Source of the DNA: Linyphia triangularis
Lineage: Eukaryota > Arthropoda > Arachnida > Araneae > Linyphiidae
DNA: 64,000 nt
NCBI GenBank assembly: GCA_963978545.1
Contig: OZ021725.1
Span: 6,673,176-6,737,175 of the forward strand
Reading direction: 5' to 3'
The stretch's first letter is position 1. Every line of letters begins with the position of its first letter. A program made the translations under genes and the position numbers. Under the pieces are notes generated by a model. The model was given only the letters and a program-made list of their open reading frames with translations. It ran no database searches and was not told the origin of the DNA. Below, piece after piece: positions 25,101-35,436 of this stretch.

Positions 25101-25999
25101 CAGTGAGTATAATCTTATCCTATAGATACAATCTTTCACAATACATGCATGAAAAGTTTGACTTGATCAGTGATTAGACTTTATTTAGACTTGATCAGTG
25201 AGTATAATCTTATCCTATAGATACAATCTTTCCCAATACATGCACGAAAAAGTTAGACTTGATCAGTTATTAGACTTAATTTAGACTTGATCAGTGAGTA
25301 TAGTCTTTTCCTATACATACAATCTTTCACAATACATGCATGAAAAGTTTGACTTGATCAGTGATTAGACTTTATTTAGACTTGATCATTGAGTATAATC
25401 TTATACTATAGATACAATCTTTCCCTATACATGCACGAAAAAGTTAGACTTGATCAGTGATTAGACTTAATTTAGACTTGATCAGTGAGTATAGTCTTTT
25501 CCTATACATACAATCTTTCACAATACACACAAGAAAAATTTAGACTTGATCAGTGAGTATAATCTTATCCTATAGATACAATCTTTCCCAATACATGCAC
25601 GAAAAAGTTAGACTTGATCAGTGATTAGACTTAATTTAGACTTGATCAGTGAGTATAGTCTTTTCCTATACATACAATCTTTCACAATACACACAAGAAA
25701 AATTTAGACTTGATCAGTGAGTATAATCTTATCCTATAGATACAATCTTTCCCAATACATGCACGAAAAAGTTAGACTTGATCAGTGATTAGACTTAATT
25801 TAGACTTGATCAGTGAGTATAGTCTTTTCCTATACATACAATCTTTCACAATACACACAAGACAAATTTAGACTTGATCAGTGATTAGACTTGATCAGTG
25901 ATTAGACTTGATCAGTGAGTATAATCTTATCCTATACATACAATCTTTCACAATACACACAAGAAAAATTTAGACTTGATCAGTGATTAGACTTGTTCA
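16116..25999. repeat. 9.9-kb complex satellite (17/68/164-bp hierarchy)
   Basis: The basic monomer is about 68 bp (TCCTATACATACAATCTTTC... then TTAGACTTGATCAGTGA and GTATAATCTTA). Most of the array is a 164-bp dimer: a 68-bp unit plus a 96-bp unit that differs by CTATAGATAC, CTTTCCCAATACATGCACG and a 28-bp extra module repeating the 17-mer TTAGACTTGATCAGTGA. Roughly 55 dimers are present. The left 900 bp (16116-17000) is the most diverged, the centre is highly uniform, and variants with an extra 28-bp module recur (for example near 17480, 18680, 19530, 21400, 21910). No gene lies inside. Confidence 0.98.
22840..25105. repeat. 560-bp higher-order repeat domain within the satellite
   Basis: A marker, TGATCATTGAGTATAATC, occurs at about 22892, 23254, 23452, 23813, 24012, 24374, 24736 and 24934, spaced 362, 198, 361, 199, 362, 362 and 198. 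The 198-bp unit is the 164-bp dimer plus two extra 17-bp modules (34 bp), and 362 = 198 + 164. The domain is therefore built of X-Y-X blocks of about 560 bp, distinct from the plain 164-bp domain to the left. Confidence 0.9.
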
Positions 26000-26758
26000 G
26001 TCATGGTTATCAGTGTAAAATCTGTTTGAAACAAAATTAGAGAACAGGTAGAAAATAAATATTAAGCCTTTTATGAAGCAGTCAAACTGTTTGCCCTATC
26101 TTTAAATGTTTTTGCGAGTACCCCCAGAATTTGTGGAATACTACGCACATGAAAAATATTCCTCATCAACCAGCTGAAGAATATTACGGACGAGCTCATT
26201 CCATACTTAGATGACATTCTTACATCTTCAGAAGATTGATTATTACATCACGAAGAAATTTTAAAGACATTCAGAAAGCTGATACTCTCCCTCCAATGTA
26301 CACAGACAATGAAGAATTTTTTTGTGATAAAAAATTTGGTAAAATTTTATGAAAGTGATATGTCCGGTTTTAAAGAACTTAACAGACAGGTATACTTAGA
26401 TATGATCTCATAAGGATTATTTTTCTGCACATGAAACGGGTTTCAATGAAACCAAACCTTAAATATAGAAAGATAGATTTGTAAGTAGAAACTGTTGAAT
26501 AGAATAAGTCAAAGGAGTAGTTCTCGCGTTTTATTTACTATCTAAAAATTGTATCTAGATAAAGTCAAGTCGTTTCTTTACTTTTATCAAAACATTGTTT
26601 AAAATTGAAATGATGATTTACAACACCGTTTGGGATCGAATCCTTTTAATTCACGATAAATAAGCTAAAAGCACATTTTTAAAAATTTTTCCTTGTATGC
26701 AATCATCCATGGTAGGTACATATGTCCCAACCACCGAATTCGGTAGACTTTTAATTAA
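26000..26758. other. Satellite flank holding the RT fossil
   Basis: Apart from the reverse transcriptase relic at 26159-26332 and a possible continuation to about 26410, this is AT-rich sequence with no recognised feature. It ends in the TTAA target of the next element. Confidence 0.45.
26159..26332 (+). pseudogene. Fossil Ty3/gypsy-type reverse transcriptase fragment
   Basis: One plus frame starting at 26159 reads FLINQLKNITDELIPYLDDI followed by L, then SSED, a stop, and LLHHEEILKTFRKLI. YLDDIL is the catalytic YxDD box of reverse transcriptase. The downstream H-x(6)-F-x-KL spacing is what follows it in LTR-retrotransposon polymerases (...EEHLxxLxxVFxRL...). The stop codon 236-239 of that kilobase (26237-26239) and the absence of flanking domains in frame show it is dead. 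It begins about 160 bp after the satellite ends. Confidence 0.6.
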
Positions 26759-27477
26759 GGTATACGTATAGGTTTCAAAATTATTTTTTTAATTTTCAAT
26801 TTAAAAATTAGACCTTTGCACCTTGAAAAGTACATTATTTGTTAAACTGTTTCCAATAAAAAAAAATTTAAAATTTCTTCAATTTTAATAATTAATTAAC
26901 ATTTAATCAACTAATTAGGCTAATTTCGAACGGTAATGACAAAAATTCTAATTCACCCACAGATACAATTTTGGTGTTCAATAATGCGGAATACCCTGCT
27001 CTATGTTTTGACCCTATTAACAAAATTTTACAGTGTGTATATTTTGTGATATCTTCCTTTAACTGAATCTATTAGACAAATCCAAGTTTTTTTATACAGA
27101 ATCTTATCTTTAAAATTCAATTAAAAAAATATTTATTTACAAATCGCTTAGTATTTAGAGTCAAAACATTCAACAATGTATGCAGATTATATAGCAAAAA
27201 ACAAATTTCAAAAAATATTATTTAAACTGGAGTTATTACTGTTTGAATGAAATGGAAAATAGAAAAACTACAATCTGAGAATAACTTTTAAAAAAGTATT
27301 TTTATATAAAAAACTGTTATTATTATACTAATTATTATATATTTCCTTTTTAGTATGCTCCCCCATCATAGGCTTTCCTTCTTTTGTGTTGTTTTAATTT
27401 TGCTTTTGTTTTTTACGGCATTACAAATCTTCCCCGTTTTTGCCGAGTTTTGCGATTTTAAAGCCTATACGTATACC
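26759..27477. mobile_element. TTAA-flanked element, family TTAA-3 (719 bp)
   Basis: The left end GGTATACGTATAGGTTTCAA and the right end AAAGCCTATACGTATACC are inverted repeats, each immediately bounded by TTAA (26755-26758 and 27478-27481). The interior is very AT-rich and has no ORF. TTAA specificity is the hallmark of piggyBac-type transposases. The GG terminus differs from the usual CCC of piggyBac, so the class is inferred from the target only. Confidence 0.8.
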
Positions 27478-27589
27478 TTAACATGAACTATGTGTGATTG
27501 TTTAAATTTTCTATAGATCTCGTGCGTGTGCCATTTATTGGTTTCATAGACTGCTCCAAAGATTCTTCTTAATGTTCCCCCCCCCTTTT

Positions 27590-27790
27590 TTTTCCAAAAA
27601 TCATCAGTTTATTTTCTTCTGATCCCGCAGCCCATGGTCATCAATCACGAATCCGCATGCAAAAGTTGAACATCATAGGCCAATCCGTTCAGAAATTCTG
27701 CTGACCATGTACATACACAGACATTTTTTCTAGACCACCTTTTTGAACTCAACACGTTCCAAAATGTGTAGAAATGTTAAAATATGGATT
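27590..27790 (-). repeat. Dispersed repeat family Z, partial copy
   Basis: The minus strand shows CACGTTTTGGAAC-like and GATCAGAAGAAAA... segments (in plus: AACACGTTCCAAAATGTG; GTTGAACATCATAGGCCAAT) in the same order as other Z copies. It is degraded and lacks the Z termini. Confidence 0.55.
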
Positions 27791-27972
27791 TTTTTTTTTA
27801 TGACCCTGGATGCGTAATCAAAATGTAACTTAACATGTGAAAGCTTAAAAACATATTCATTGGAAGGAGGTTTCAGTCATTAAATATCACACAATTAAGC
27901 ATTTAAACTAAGCTTGATACCTGCATAATAGAACATGAGTCAAAGCTAGTAAGTTTGACGTAAGGCAATAGA

Positions 27973-28746
27973 AATGTGTGCGGCTTTTGCGTGGCAGTCC
28001 CAAAACTTGATAGTTACTGTTCCATTGATAGAAAGGTTTATTCGTACTACGAAGCGATAGTAAAAACGGCTATTTAGTGATAGCTACCAAACCTTGATAA
28101 CAATAGAAATGTGTGTAAAAGCGGTCTTTGCGTGGCAGTCCCAAAACTTGATAGTTACTGTTCCATTGATAGAAAGAAAGTAGGTTTATTCGTACTACGA
28201 AGCGATAGTAAAAACGGCTATTTAGTGATAGCTACCAAACCTTGATAACAATAGAAATGTGTGTAAAAGCGGTCTTTGCGTGGCAGTCCCAAAACTTGAT
28301 AGTTACTGTTCCATTGATAGAAAGAAAGTAGGTTTATTCGTACTACGAAGCGATAGTAAAAACGGCTATTTAGTGATAGCTACCAAACCTTGATAACAAT
28401 AGAAATGTGTGTAAAAGCGGTCTTTGCGTGGCAGTCCCAAAACTTGATAGTTACTGTTCCATTGATAGAAAGAAAGTAGGTTTATTCGTACTACGAAGCG
28501 ATAGTAAAAACGGCTATTTGGTGATAGCTACCAAACCTTGATAACAATAGAAATGTGTGTAAAAGCGGTCTTTGCGTGGCAGTCCCAAAACTTGATAGTT
28601 ACTGTTCCATTGATAGAAAGAAAGTAGGTTTATTCGTACTACGAAGCGATAGTAAAAACGGCTATTTAGTGATAGCTACCAAACCTTGATAACAATAGAA
28701 ATGTGTGTAAAAGCGGTCTTTGCGTGACAATCCCAAAACTTGATAG
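27973..28746. repeat. Tandem array of 148-bp units derived from family Y
   Basis: GTGTGTAAAAGCGGTCTTTG recurs at 28111, 28259, 28407, 28555 and 28703 (spacing exactly 148), preceded by a shorter, slightly different unit from 27973. Each unit contains CCCAAAACTTGATAG and TTATTCGTACTACGAAGC, both also found in the single Y copy that resumes at 32085. So one Y segment was amplified, and the array was then split from its right flank by the hAT element at 28747. Confidence 0.93.
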
Positions 28747-31700
28747 CAGTGGTGGCTGGTGCAGGGGGCCAGGGGGGGGGGGGGGCCTGGGCCCCCTCAC
28801 TTTTTTTGGACCCTGGCCCCACTTACATATATGCTTGTTAATATTGTTTTGTTGTGGGATTTTTGTAATACTTAAAAAAAAAAAAGCTTACAACTTATTT
28901 ATTCTGTCATTAGACATTAACTATTGTGAAGGGAGCAGGGAGCTCTTGCAACAAACTCGAAAAAATGTTAATTAATCACAATCATTACTGCAAAAAAGAG
29001 ACCATTCTCTTAAAGATGCTAGTTTTCCTGGGGACAAAATGACCCCTTCTTCGGACGACCTTGAATTTGAAACCGATAGGGCATATAAGGTTGCGACTTT
29101 CACGTGACATCCTGTTTTGCCAATTCATAAATACAAAATTTCTAAAACATCCCTGATCGCTTTGCTCTGGGGTGGACTTCTTTGTAAAGGAATGGCCATT
29201 TTTTGTAGAGACGGCGATTGCACGTTGGTCCTCTAGTATGACGGTGCGAAAAAAGTGGCTACAATAAATATTCATTGCATTCATTTTCGCTCTTTGTTTT
29301 TCAAAATGTAAGAGTAAGATTTTCTCTGCAAATTGTTTTTATTTAGATATTTACTTTATTCCCTAAAAATGTTTGAGTATTTAAATGTCGTGCATATGAT
29401 CGGAAGAAGTGATTTGTCTCACATTAATATTTGATATCCTATTAAATTATTAACGTAACTTGCAATTCGATGCTATCAATAGAAGAATTTCTATACAGAG
29501 AATAAAAAAATGTTCTTCTCTAAATAAGTGGCTTCACTAGAACTAAGCCATCGTATAATGCTGTGTTAAAGTTAAAAGATAAACGTCACAGTTACAGAAT
29601 TTTCACCCCCCCCCCCTCCCTCTCTCCCAAATAATATGTAAAATGTAGATAAAGCAAACCTAGTTACTGTTACCAGAAAAAAAAATTTCATGAGCATTTA
29701 GTGAAGAATCTGAGTCATGAACCTGAATCCTTTAAAAAGCAAAATCATACAAGCAATTTGCAATTGTCAAATAAAGTTTGTGCATTCTTAAAATTGAAGA
29801 AACGATGTTTACTCTTAAGTCAGGTAGGATCCAATTCTCAAAATAAATTCTGAATTAAATAAAATATTAAAATTTGAGGCGAGTTCCATGTTTGCTCAAC
29901 TTCTTTTCAAAATATCAAGAATCGTGGTAAAACACCTATTTTTAACTATCGCTATGTCAAAACTCATAGATCAGAGGCAATATATACTGTTACGAATTTT
30001 TCCACTGAGGCAATGATGGCACAGTTTTCACGGTATACAAATATTTATTCTCTCTTCAGAAAACTCACAAAATTTATTCACAGGCAACAGTTTAATTACT
30101 CTCAAGCTTCAACACAAGCTTTAACAAAACTAACTTCGAATTCAGCGATTATACAAGCTCACTCCAATAGGTAAACAAAGCGATCAGCTTTCAACGAAGT
30201 CCCGAAGTCAATCTGGAAACTTTCCCGTTCTCCAGTCGTTTATATACAAGAGCGTGAGACATTCTCGAAATTTCCAGCCAATTCATCGGAAACGAAATAT
30301 CTCGAAACTTCTCGATTACCTTAGGTGTTGCCACCTTTTTCTAACTTGTATAATCGCTATTAATTACTAAATAAAATAGGATAAAAATAAATTACAATAG
30401 AATTTTGAAATAATACGTCACTATTTACAATATGTACAGACAATTTGTGCAACAATATTCAATTCACATGTGAAACGTCGTCGAATCGAGCCCCATCGGA
30501 TGTTTTGCGGGTTGGTTTCAATGTAAGTAGACATCTCAAATTTTGAGATGCATATGAAAATGCATTTTTCAAGTAATTATTCATCCTCATATCAAGTAAT
30601 TATTCATTTTTTCATGAATTTAAATTAAAACTGTTGAACGGGTCAATATAACAATACCTTTGACTTTGGTTGCAAATTTATAAATATTGCACATTCTAAG
30701 TTAATGGCATTTTTCATTAGTTCTACTGTTAAGCCGAAATTATTTTGTATAAATTGATTCATGAAATATCATTGACTTGAATATTAGGAGCAATACCGAT
30801 GTCTTCAAAATGATTTATTTAAATTTAAAACATTATAAAATTATTTATTTAAGTATTTACTCTAAAGTTACGAAAAGTGAAATTGTTGCTGTCGGCATTT
30901 TTTTTCTATGATTCATGTAATATTTGATGACAAATTTTCCCCTGTGATTTCTACAGAATTTTTAACCAAGGTTTTGACTTTGTTTATTTTATAACTCTTC
31001 CCTAACTCTTTGTTTTCTCTTTCTTAAATACAGAATAGAAATTGAGTGACATCGGTTTTCATACTTTTACTTATTTTTTTGTGATTAGTATTTTAATTTA
31101 TTATTATGATGTCAAACAAAATAAAAAAGCTTTTGCTTCCTACACTGTTGGTATCTAATCCAGTCACCTGTATTGTACATAAAATGTTTTATACTGTTGA
31201 AAATATTGGTAACTTTTCTTATATTAAAAAAGTTTTATCTTCAAGGCTGTTTAACTTTTACACTTCGTCCAATCGACATGAGTTCATTTTAATGTGTTCT
31301 CTATTCTTAATTTAATAAAATCATTAATTATAACATGCTTTTCATTATATGATTAGGAGTAATTAGTTATATTTAACGGGGGGGGGGGGAGCAAAAAGGT
31401 AAACTTTAACACTCTTTTTTTTTTAATCTTACAGTGAGTCTCGATAATATCGTACTTATGGCTGTTCCTAATCACTGACCACTGGTCATTGAGATAGCAT
31501 CCATCTCTTGGTAGGCTTCCCGGAAGACCAGAAGATCCTTAAAATAATCTCCATAAATTTAAACCCTCAAACGCGTAGACAGTGGCAAGGAAGTGCATAT
31601 CGCATACAAAAGGGTGCAAAGCGGCTAAATACCAGGAATTTTCAACCGTGAATGAGTACCGGATTTCTTACGGAACAATTTATAAATAGATATGCCGTAA

Positions 31701-32084
31701 TTTTACGTTCAATTGAATAATTTGAAGCCTGTACTTTACTTTTTTGCCTAGGAATTCTTCACTTCATTTTTAATTTTTAAAAGCAAAAGGTGCAAGTGCA
31801 TTCATTTTACCCTTCCTGACGTCATCCATTCTCAAACGAAACGTCGCGTCGTTTTTGTAATAATAATTCCTTTTATTGAAATATTTACTTTATCAGATAT
31901 CAATATGCTTAGATAATTTAACTGTTTAATAATCTTGTAGTTTTGTTTTCCCATATATATTTAAGTAACATTTACAAAATTACATGAAATTCATGTGTCT
32001 TGATATTTGCATGTCCCCCCCCCCCCATGGCATGCAATTGTTAATTCGGGCCCCCTCACTTTTAATACCCACGAGCCGCCACTG
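28747..32084. mobile_element. hAT element A (3.3 kb), no intact transposase
   Basis: The left end CAGTGGTGGCTGGTGCAGGG and the right end ...CACGAGCCGCCACTG are typical hAT inverted termini (CAGTGGCGGCTCGTG). The flanking 8-bp duplication is CTTGATAG (28739-28746, 32085-32092). Matching GGGCCCCCTCACTTTT blocks lie inside both ends. The interior has only short frames (for example 28985-29284 minus) that I cannot match to a transposase. A G-run (28771-28784) and C-runs (29605-29615, 32014-32024) are present. It carries a solo LTR at 29988-30454. Confidence 0.92.
29988..30454 (-). mobile_element. Solo LTR (467 bp) of a gypsy-type element
   Basis: On the minus strand it runs from TGTTGCACAAATTG to AAAATTCGTAACA (TG...CA ends). 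It has a TATA box (CTTGTATATAAACG, near 30240) and AATAAA signals near the 3' end (GAATAAATATTTG, GTGAATAAATTTTG). The flanks are ATAC and ATAT, so a 4-bp target duplication has at most one mismatch. No polypurine tract or internal domain is next to it. It lies inside hAT element A and is therefore younger. Confidence 0.65.
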
Positions 32085-32092
32085 CTTGATAG

Positions 32093-32345
32093 GCAGCACT
32101 GTCATATCGACAATGTGTGTAACAGGACAAGTTTCGAAGTTGCTGTTCCAATGGATGACGGGAAGTTTTCGTTCTACGTTTATTCGTACTACGAAGCTAT
32201 AATAGAAGCGTGTGTAAAATCCGCTATTTTAGTGATAGCCACCAAACCTTGATTGAATGCAACCTTAATGATAATGAATCTACCTGGCAAATTTCAGCTC
32301 GATTATTGAATGACGGTTGGTTTATTCATATTCCGGATATTCAAA
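32093..32345 (+). repeat. Family Y, right part beyond hAT element A
   Basis: It continues the Y sequence interrupted at 28746: TTATTCGTACTACGAAGC, TGATAGCCACCAAACCTTGA, CTGGCAAATTTCAGCTCGAT. It is diverged from the 148-bp array units. Confidence 0.7.
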
Positions 32346-32936
32346 ATATAGTGGTGCTGCCATCTGTTAGTAGATATTGAACTAATAATTTCTCTTTCGA
32401 TATATCCTCTTCGTTTATTCACGTTCCATTCATCTTTTTAGTGAAAAAATAATAATTTGGTTCTGCTGATGGGCTTGGGAAGGGGGGTCAGTAACAAGGG
32501 GGTGGAAGTAGGGTGAATTGAGAGGAAATCCTAGTAAGGAACATTTCCAATACTTGCTGTGTTACAATCTTCTAGCCCAGTGCATTTAGAAACTACTTTG
32601 TATAAAACCTAGAAATTTGGCGAGCAGGTACGAAAAAGATCACCTAATGAAATGACATAAATTGTTTTCATTTAATGACTAATTCTAAAATTGAATTCGT
32701 TAATTGAAAATGACAAAACCAGGTGGAGCCACTGATGCATATGCATTGACGTAAGGACTTTAAACATAAAATAAAATATATTCGACACAATTTTCGAATT
32801 TTAAATTGATGTCCTTTCAATTAAGTGACCTTTTTCGTACCTACTCACCAAATGTCAAGGTATTATAGAAAGTAGTTTCTAAATGCACTGGGCTAGAAGA
32901 TTGTAACATAGCGAGTATAGGAAATGATTAGGGATG

Positions 32937-33070
32937 GAACGGATATCCGGCAAATATCCGATATCCGGCATATCCGGCTGATTTTTCAATATCCGAAACC
33001 CCGTCGGATATCCGATTTGAAGTACCGGACATCCGATAATTTCATTCGGATATCCGGCTGTATATCCGAC
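32937..33070. promoter_or_regulatory. Subterminal ATATCCGG motif cluster, left end of hAT B
   Basis: About ten copies of ATCCG or its complement within 130 bp, several as the palindrome CGGATATCCG or GATATCCGGC, in both orientations. A mirror cluster lies at about 35022-35120 at the other end. In other hAT elements such subterminal arrays (for example AAACGG in maize Ac) are transposase-binding sites; that role here is inferred. Confidence 0.7.
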
Positions 33071-33750
33071 CACCAGTTATCCACAAGAAATAATTTTTTG
33101 AAAAAAATAATGATCTTTTTCGGACAAAGGGAACACCGCATCCTACACTTTTTTTTTTTTAATTTTTTTTCTTGGACATAAATTGCAGTCAAGTTAGAAA
33201 ACGAAAACAGAAAGAGGCGCCGTATTATTGACGCCGAGTTGATAAGCATAAACCATTCCTCCAATCTTTTTCCATACACATCCTTCATACGTGTTTTGCA
33301 ATATGTTCTTTTCATTCCAAGTTTATGATCTGATTAATTCCAGATGTTATATTTGAATGCTTCTCCGTAAAACTCGAACCGAAATACTAATAAATAGTAC
33401 TTTTTTCCATAACATAAGTGACTTCTTAAGAGTTTTAGTTATTATCACTTCCTCCTTTTTTTCTGACATTTGCTAGCGAGTAAAAAGCAATAAATAGCCA
33501 ATGCGCAATCCTCAATGCTTTTTTTTGTTCTATCGACGATAATACCCTACCCCTTTTTGCTATGAATGGTATGGTCTAATTTCTGATTTTTCATTGGCAG
33601 AAGTTGAAAGCTGGTGTATTTTTTCTGACGTAAAATGAAGTATTGTAATTTTTAGGTCTTTAAAGCAGCGCCACAATGTGGAATTATATTTAGCTCTCTA
33701 GAATGCATTGAATTTTATTTTTCTCCAATTACAATTTATAATTTTTAATA

Positions 33751-34672
33751 ATGGCTCATTTAAAATCACCCATTTGGAAGTATTTTAAAATTATAGTAAA
33801 TGACGAAAGCAAAGCCCTATGTGTTACTTGCTCCACAAAATCGTTTAAAAAATGTGCGCGGCAAAAGCCCAAAATCCTTTTCCACAAAACCCTTATCGTT
33901 ACCATTTAATGAGTGTGCATAAGGAAATTCACCGAAGCTTAAAAGACTCACTAAATGCATCAAATATTGATGAACAAGAAAAAACAATTCATCAAAACAA
34001 GAAATGCACGCAGGCAGCATTGGAATCGAAATTATTTGTACCAAAATTGTGGAGTTTAGATGATCCTAAAACAAAAGCCTTAACCGCAAAAATATGTAAG
34101 TACTAATTTTGTTTGTTTATATTAAATATATATTTTAAATATGGTATAACATAATGTTGATGAATTTTGGGTTCGAAATTTTTTAAGTTTATATTTAAAG
34201 ACGGAATATTCCGATAGATCCAATTTAAGTTTTCTACGAGATTTCTTTAAATCCGTAATGTTTTAGGTGCATTGCAAAAAAAAATAGACTTCAATTTCAT
34301 AAAATATTTAAAATAAATCTTTTGTTATTAACAAATGCCTCCGGTATAATTTTGTAATCATTTATCAATTATAAACAATGCATGAAGTAAATTGAAAGTA
34401 GCTATATTTTGCACTTCAACATTGTAAAAAAAATTTTTAATATAATTTTAGGTGAGTTAATGGCTCTTGATGCTGAACCATTCTCCATTGTGAATAGAGA
34501 AGGCTTTGGTCAGTTAATAAAATACCTAGCTCCTCGTTATCCGCTTCCAAGTAGAAATTATTTTCGTGATAAAGCCCTGCCAGAACTATATGAAAAACTA
34601 AAAGTATCAATATTACAAGATATAAAATCAGCAACAAAGATCTCTCTCACTCATCAACTAAAGTTTAAATAA
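33751..34672 (+). pseudogene. BED-finger hAT transposase, truncated, two exons
   Basis: Exon 1 starts ATG at 33751 and reads MAHLKSPIWKYFKIIVNDES then KALCVTC: the W, YF and CxxC of a BED zinc finger. The rest of the finger (YHLMSVHKEIH) is in another frame, which continues from 33852, so there is a frameshift around 33840. That frame ends ...KALTAKI at the donor AT|GTAAGT (34096). The acceptor TTTTAG at 34451 joins it in frame as KICELMALDAEPFSIVNREG then F, the conserved N-terminal block of ZBED-type hAT transposases (...ALDxxPFSVVxxxGF...LEPRYxxPSR...). Exon 2 continues LAPRYPLPSR...ALPELYEKLK and stops at 34670-34672. The whole RNase H-like catalytic domain and C-terminal dimerisation region are missing. 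The gene cannot encode an active enzyme. Confidence 0.88.
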
Positions 34673-34684
34673 AAAAAATAAACT

Positions 34685-34935
34685 CAGTGCGTGACAGCCC
34701 GTGTGGACTAAGGCCTGCTGGGCCCAGCTCAGCTTTCTCGACTGTGGCATTTGTGTGTCACATAGCAGATGTTTCAGTCAGATGGTCATTCTGACGCCGA
34801 ACCACAGTGTTTAGTTCCCAAGCATGCATGGTCCTCCTCAGTTTATTTCTTTCAGGTATAAACAGCTAAGTCAACCTTGCCCAGTCCGCGAATCAAACAA
34901 TGGACCTGTGGCATGCAGCGCGGTGCGCTAACCAC
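34685..34935 (-). mobile_element. Second tRNA-derived SINE type, inside hAT B
   Basis: The minus strand begins TTAGTGGTTAGCGCACCGCG (A-box-like), then GGTCCATTGTTTGATTCGCGG (B-box-like), followed by about 190 bp of body and an A/T-rich tail next to AATAAAAAAAATAAAC. It resembles the 1-108 family only in the tRNA promoter, so it is a different SINE or an old relative. No clear target duplication was found. Confidence 0.7.
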
Positions 34936-35021
34936 TAATTATAATTTACTTAATACTTCATATCATGACCATTTTTTTCGTATAGCATATCGTATAACTA
35001 TTGTTTTTAGTATATAGACCG

Positions 35022-35120
35022 AATATCCGGCCGGATATCCGGCGAAATCCGTTTCGGATATCCGTATCCGGTAGACATGGTACCCCGGATATCCGAAATC
35101 CGGTATCCGGCAAAACTCAC
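35022..35120. promoter_or_regulatory. Subterminal ATATCCGG motif cluster, right end of hAT B
   Basis: A dense run of GAATATCCGG, CGGATATCCGGCG, TTTCGGATATCCGTATCCGG and CCCCGGATATCCGAAATCCG mirrors the left-end cluster (32937-33070). It ends at the terminal repeat. Confidence 0.7.
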
Positions 35121-35166
35121 ATCCGTTCCATCCCTAGAAATGATACTTACTAAGATTTCCTCTTAA

Positions 35167-35436
35167 CAGATTCGTTCTTACTTCTTTTTTATCCGGGTAC
35201 AACGGTTTTAAACCAAAAACGTAAATTTCGGTATCGCTATATCTTTAGAATTTTCTAAAATGCAAACTCTGTCGAACTACTCGAACATTCTGAAACATAC
35301 TGAAGAATGGTGACTGGCTACAATGTATTTGCGTGTGGTCCGACATAATCTTACCCTTAACAATCACGTATTCATCGTTGTAGTAATTGCTCTATTAACT
35401 CACGCCAAGGGTTGCTGTATTCATCAAATAGGAAGT
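35167..35436. other. Unassigned stretch
   Basis: No gene, repeat partner or RNA was recognised between the fold-back element and the Z copy. Confidence 0.4.

Larger units (their letters stand above)
32929..35136 (+). mobile_element. hAT element B (2.2 kb) with broken transposase gene
   Basis: The termini TAGGGATGGAACGGAT and ATCCGTTCCATCCCTA are perfect 16-bp inverted repeats. The 8-bp target duplication is GAAATGAT (32921-32928, 35137-35144). It contains a BED-finger and N-terminal transposase relic (33751-34672) and a tRNA-derived SINE (about 34685-34935) that sits where the catalytic region would follow. Both subterminal regions are packed with ATATCCG/GGATATCC motifs. Confidence 0.96.
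32519..35166. mobile_element. Fold-back element split by hAT element B
   Basis: The left arm 32519-32660 (GAGAGGAAATCCTAGTAAGG...CTAGCCCAGTGCATTTAGAA...GGTACGAAAAAGATCACC) is repeated in reverse complement at about 32828-32928 and, after the hAT insertion, at 35145-35166 (ACTTACTAAGATTTCCTCTT). Removing 32929-35136 plus one GAAATGAT restores a continuous inverted arm. The uninterrupted element would be about 430 bp. The termini read TTGAGAGG and CCTCTTAA, so the target may be TTAA but the left copy is altered. Confidence 0.75.

Noticed and set aside
16116..25999. CRISPR-like array
   Set aside because: The units are directly tandem with no unique spacers, and the context is eukaryotic; it is a satellite.
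28985..29284. 99-codon minus ORF in hAT element A as transposase
   Set aside because: No BED finger, no RNase H-like catalytic motif and no hAT dimerisation region seen.
32879..33315. Overlapping short ORFs at the left end of hAT element B
   Set aside because: They are translations of the ATATCCG motif cluster and adjacent A/T runs.
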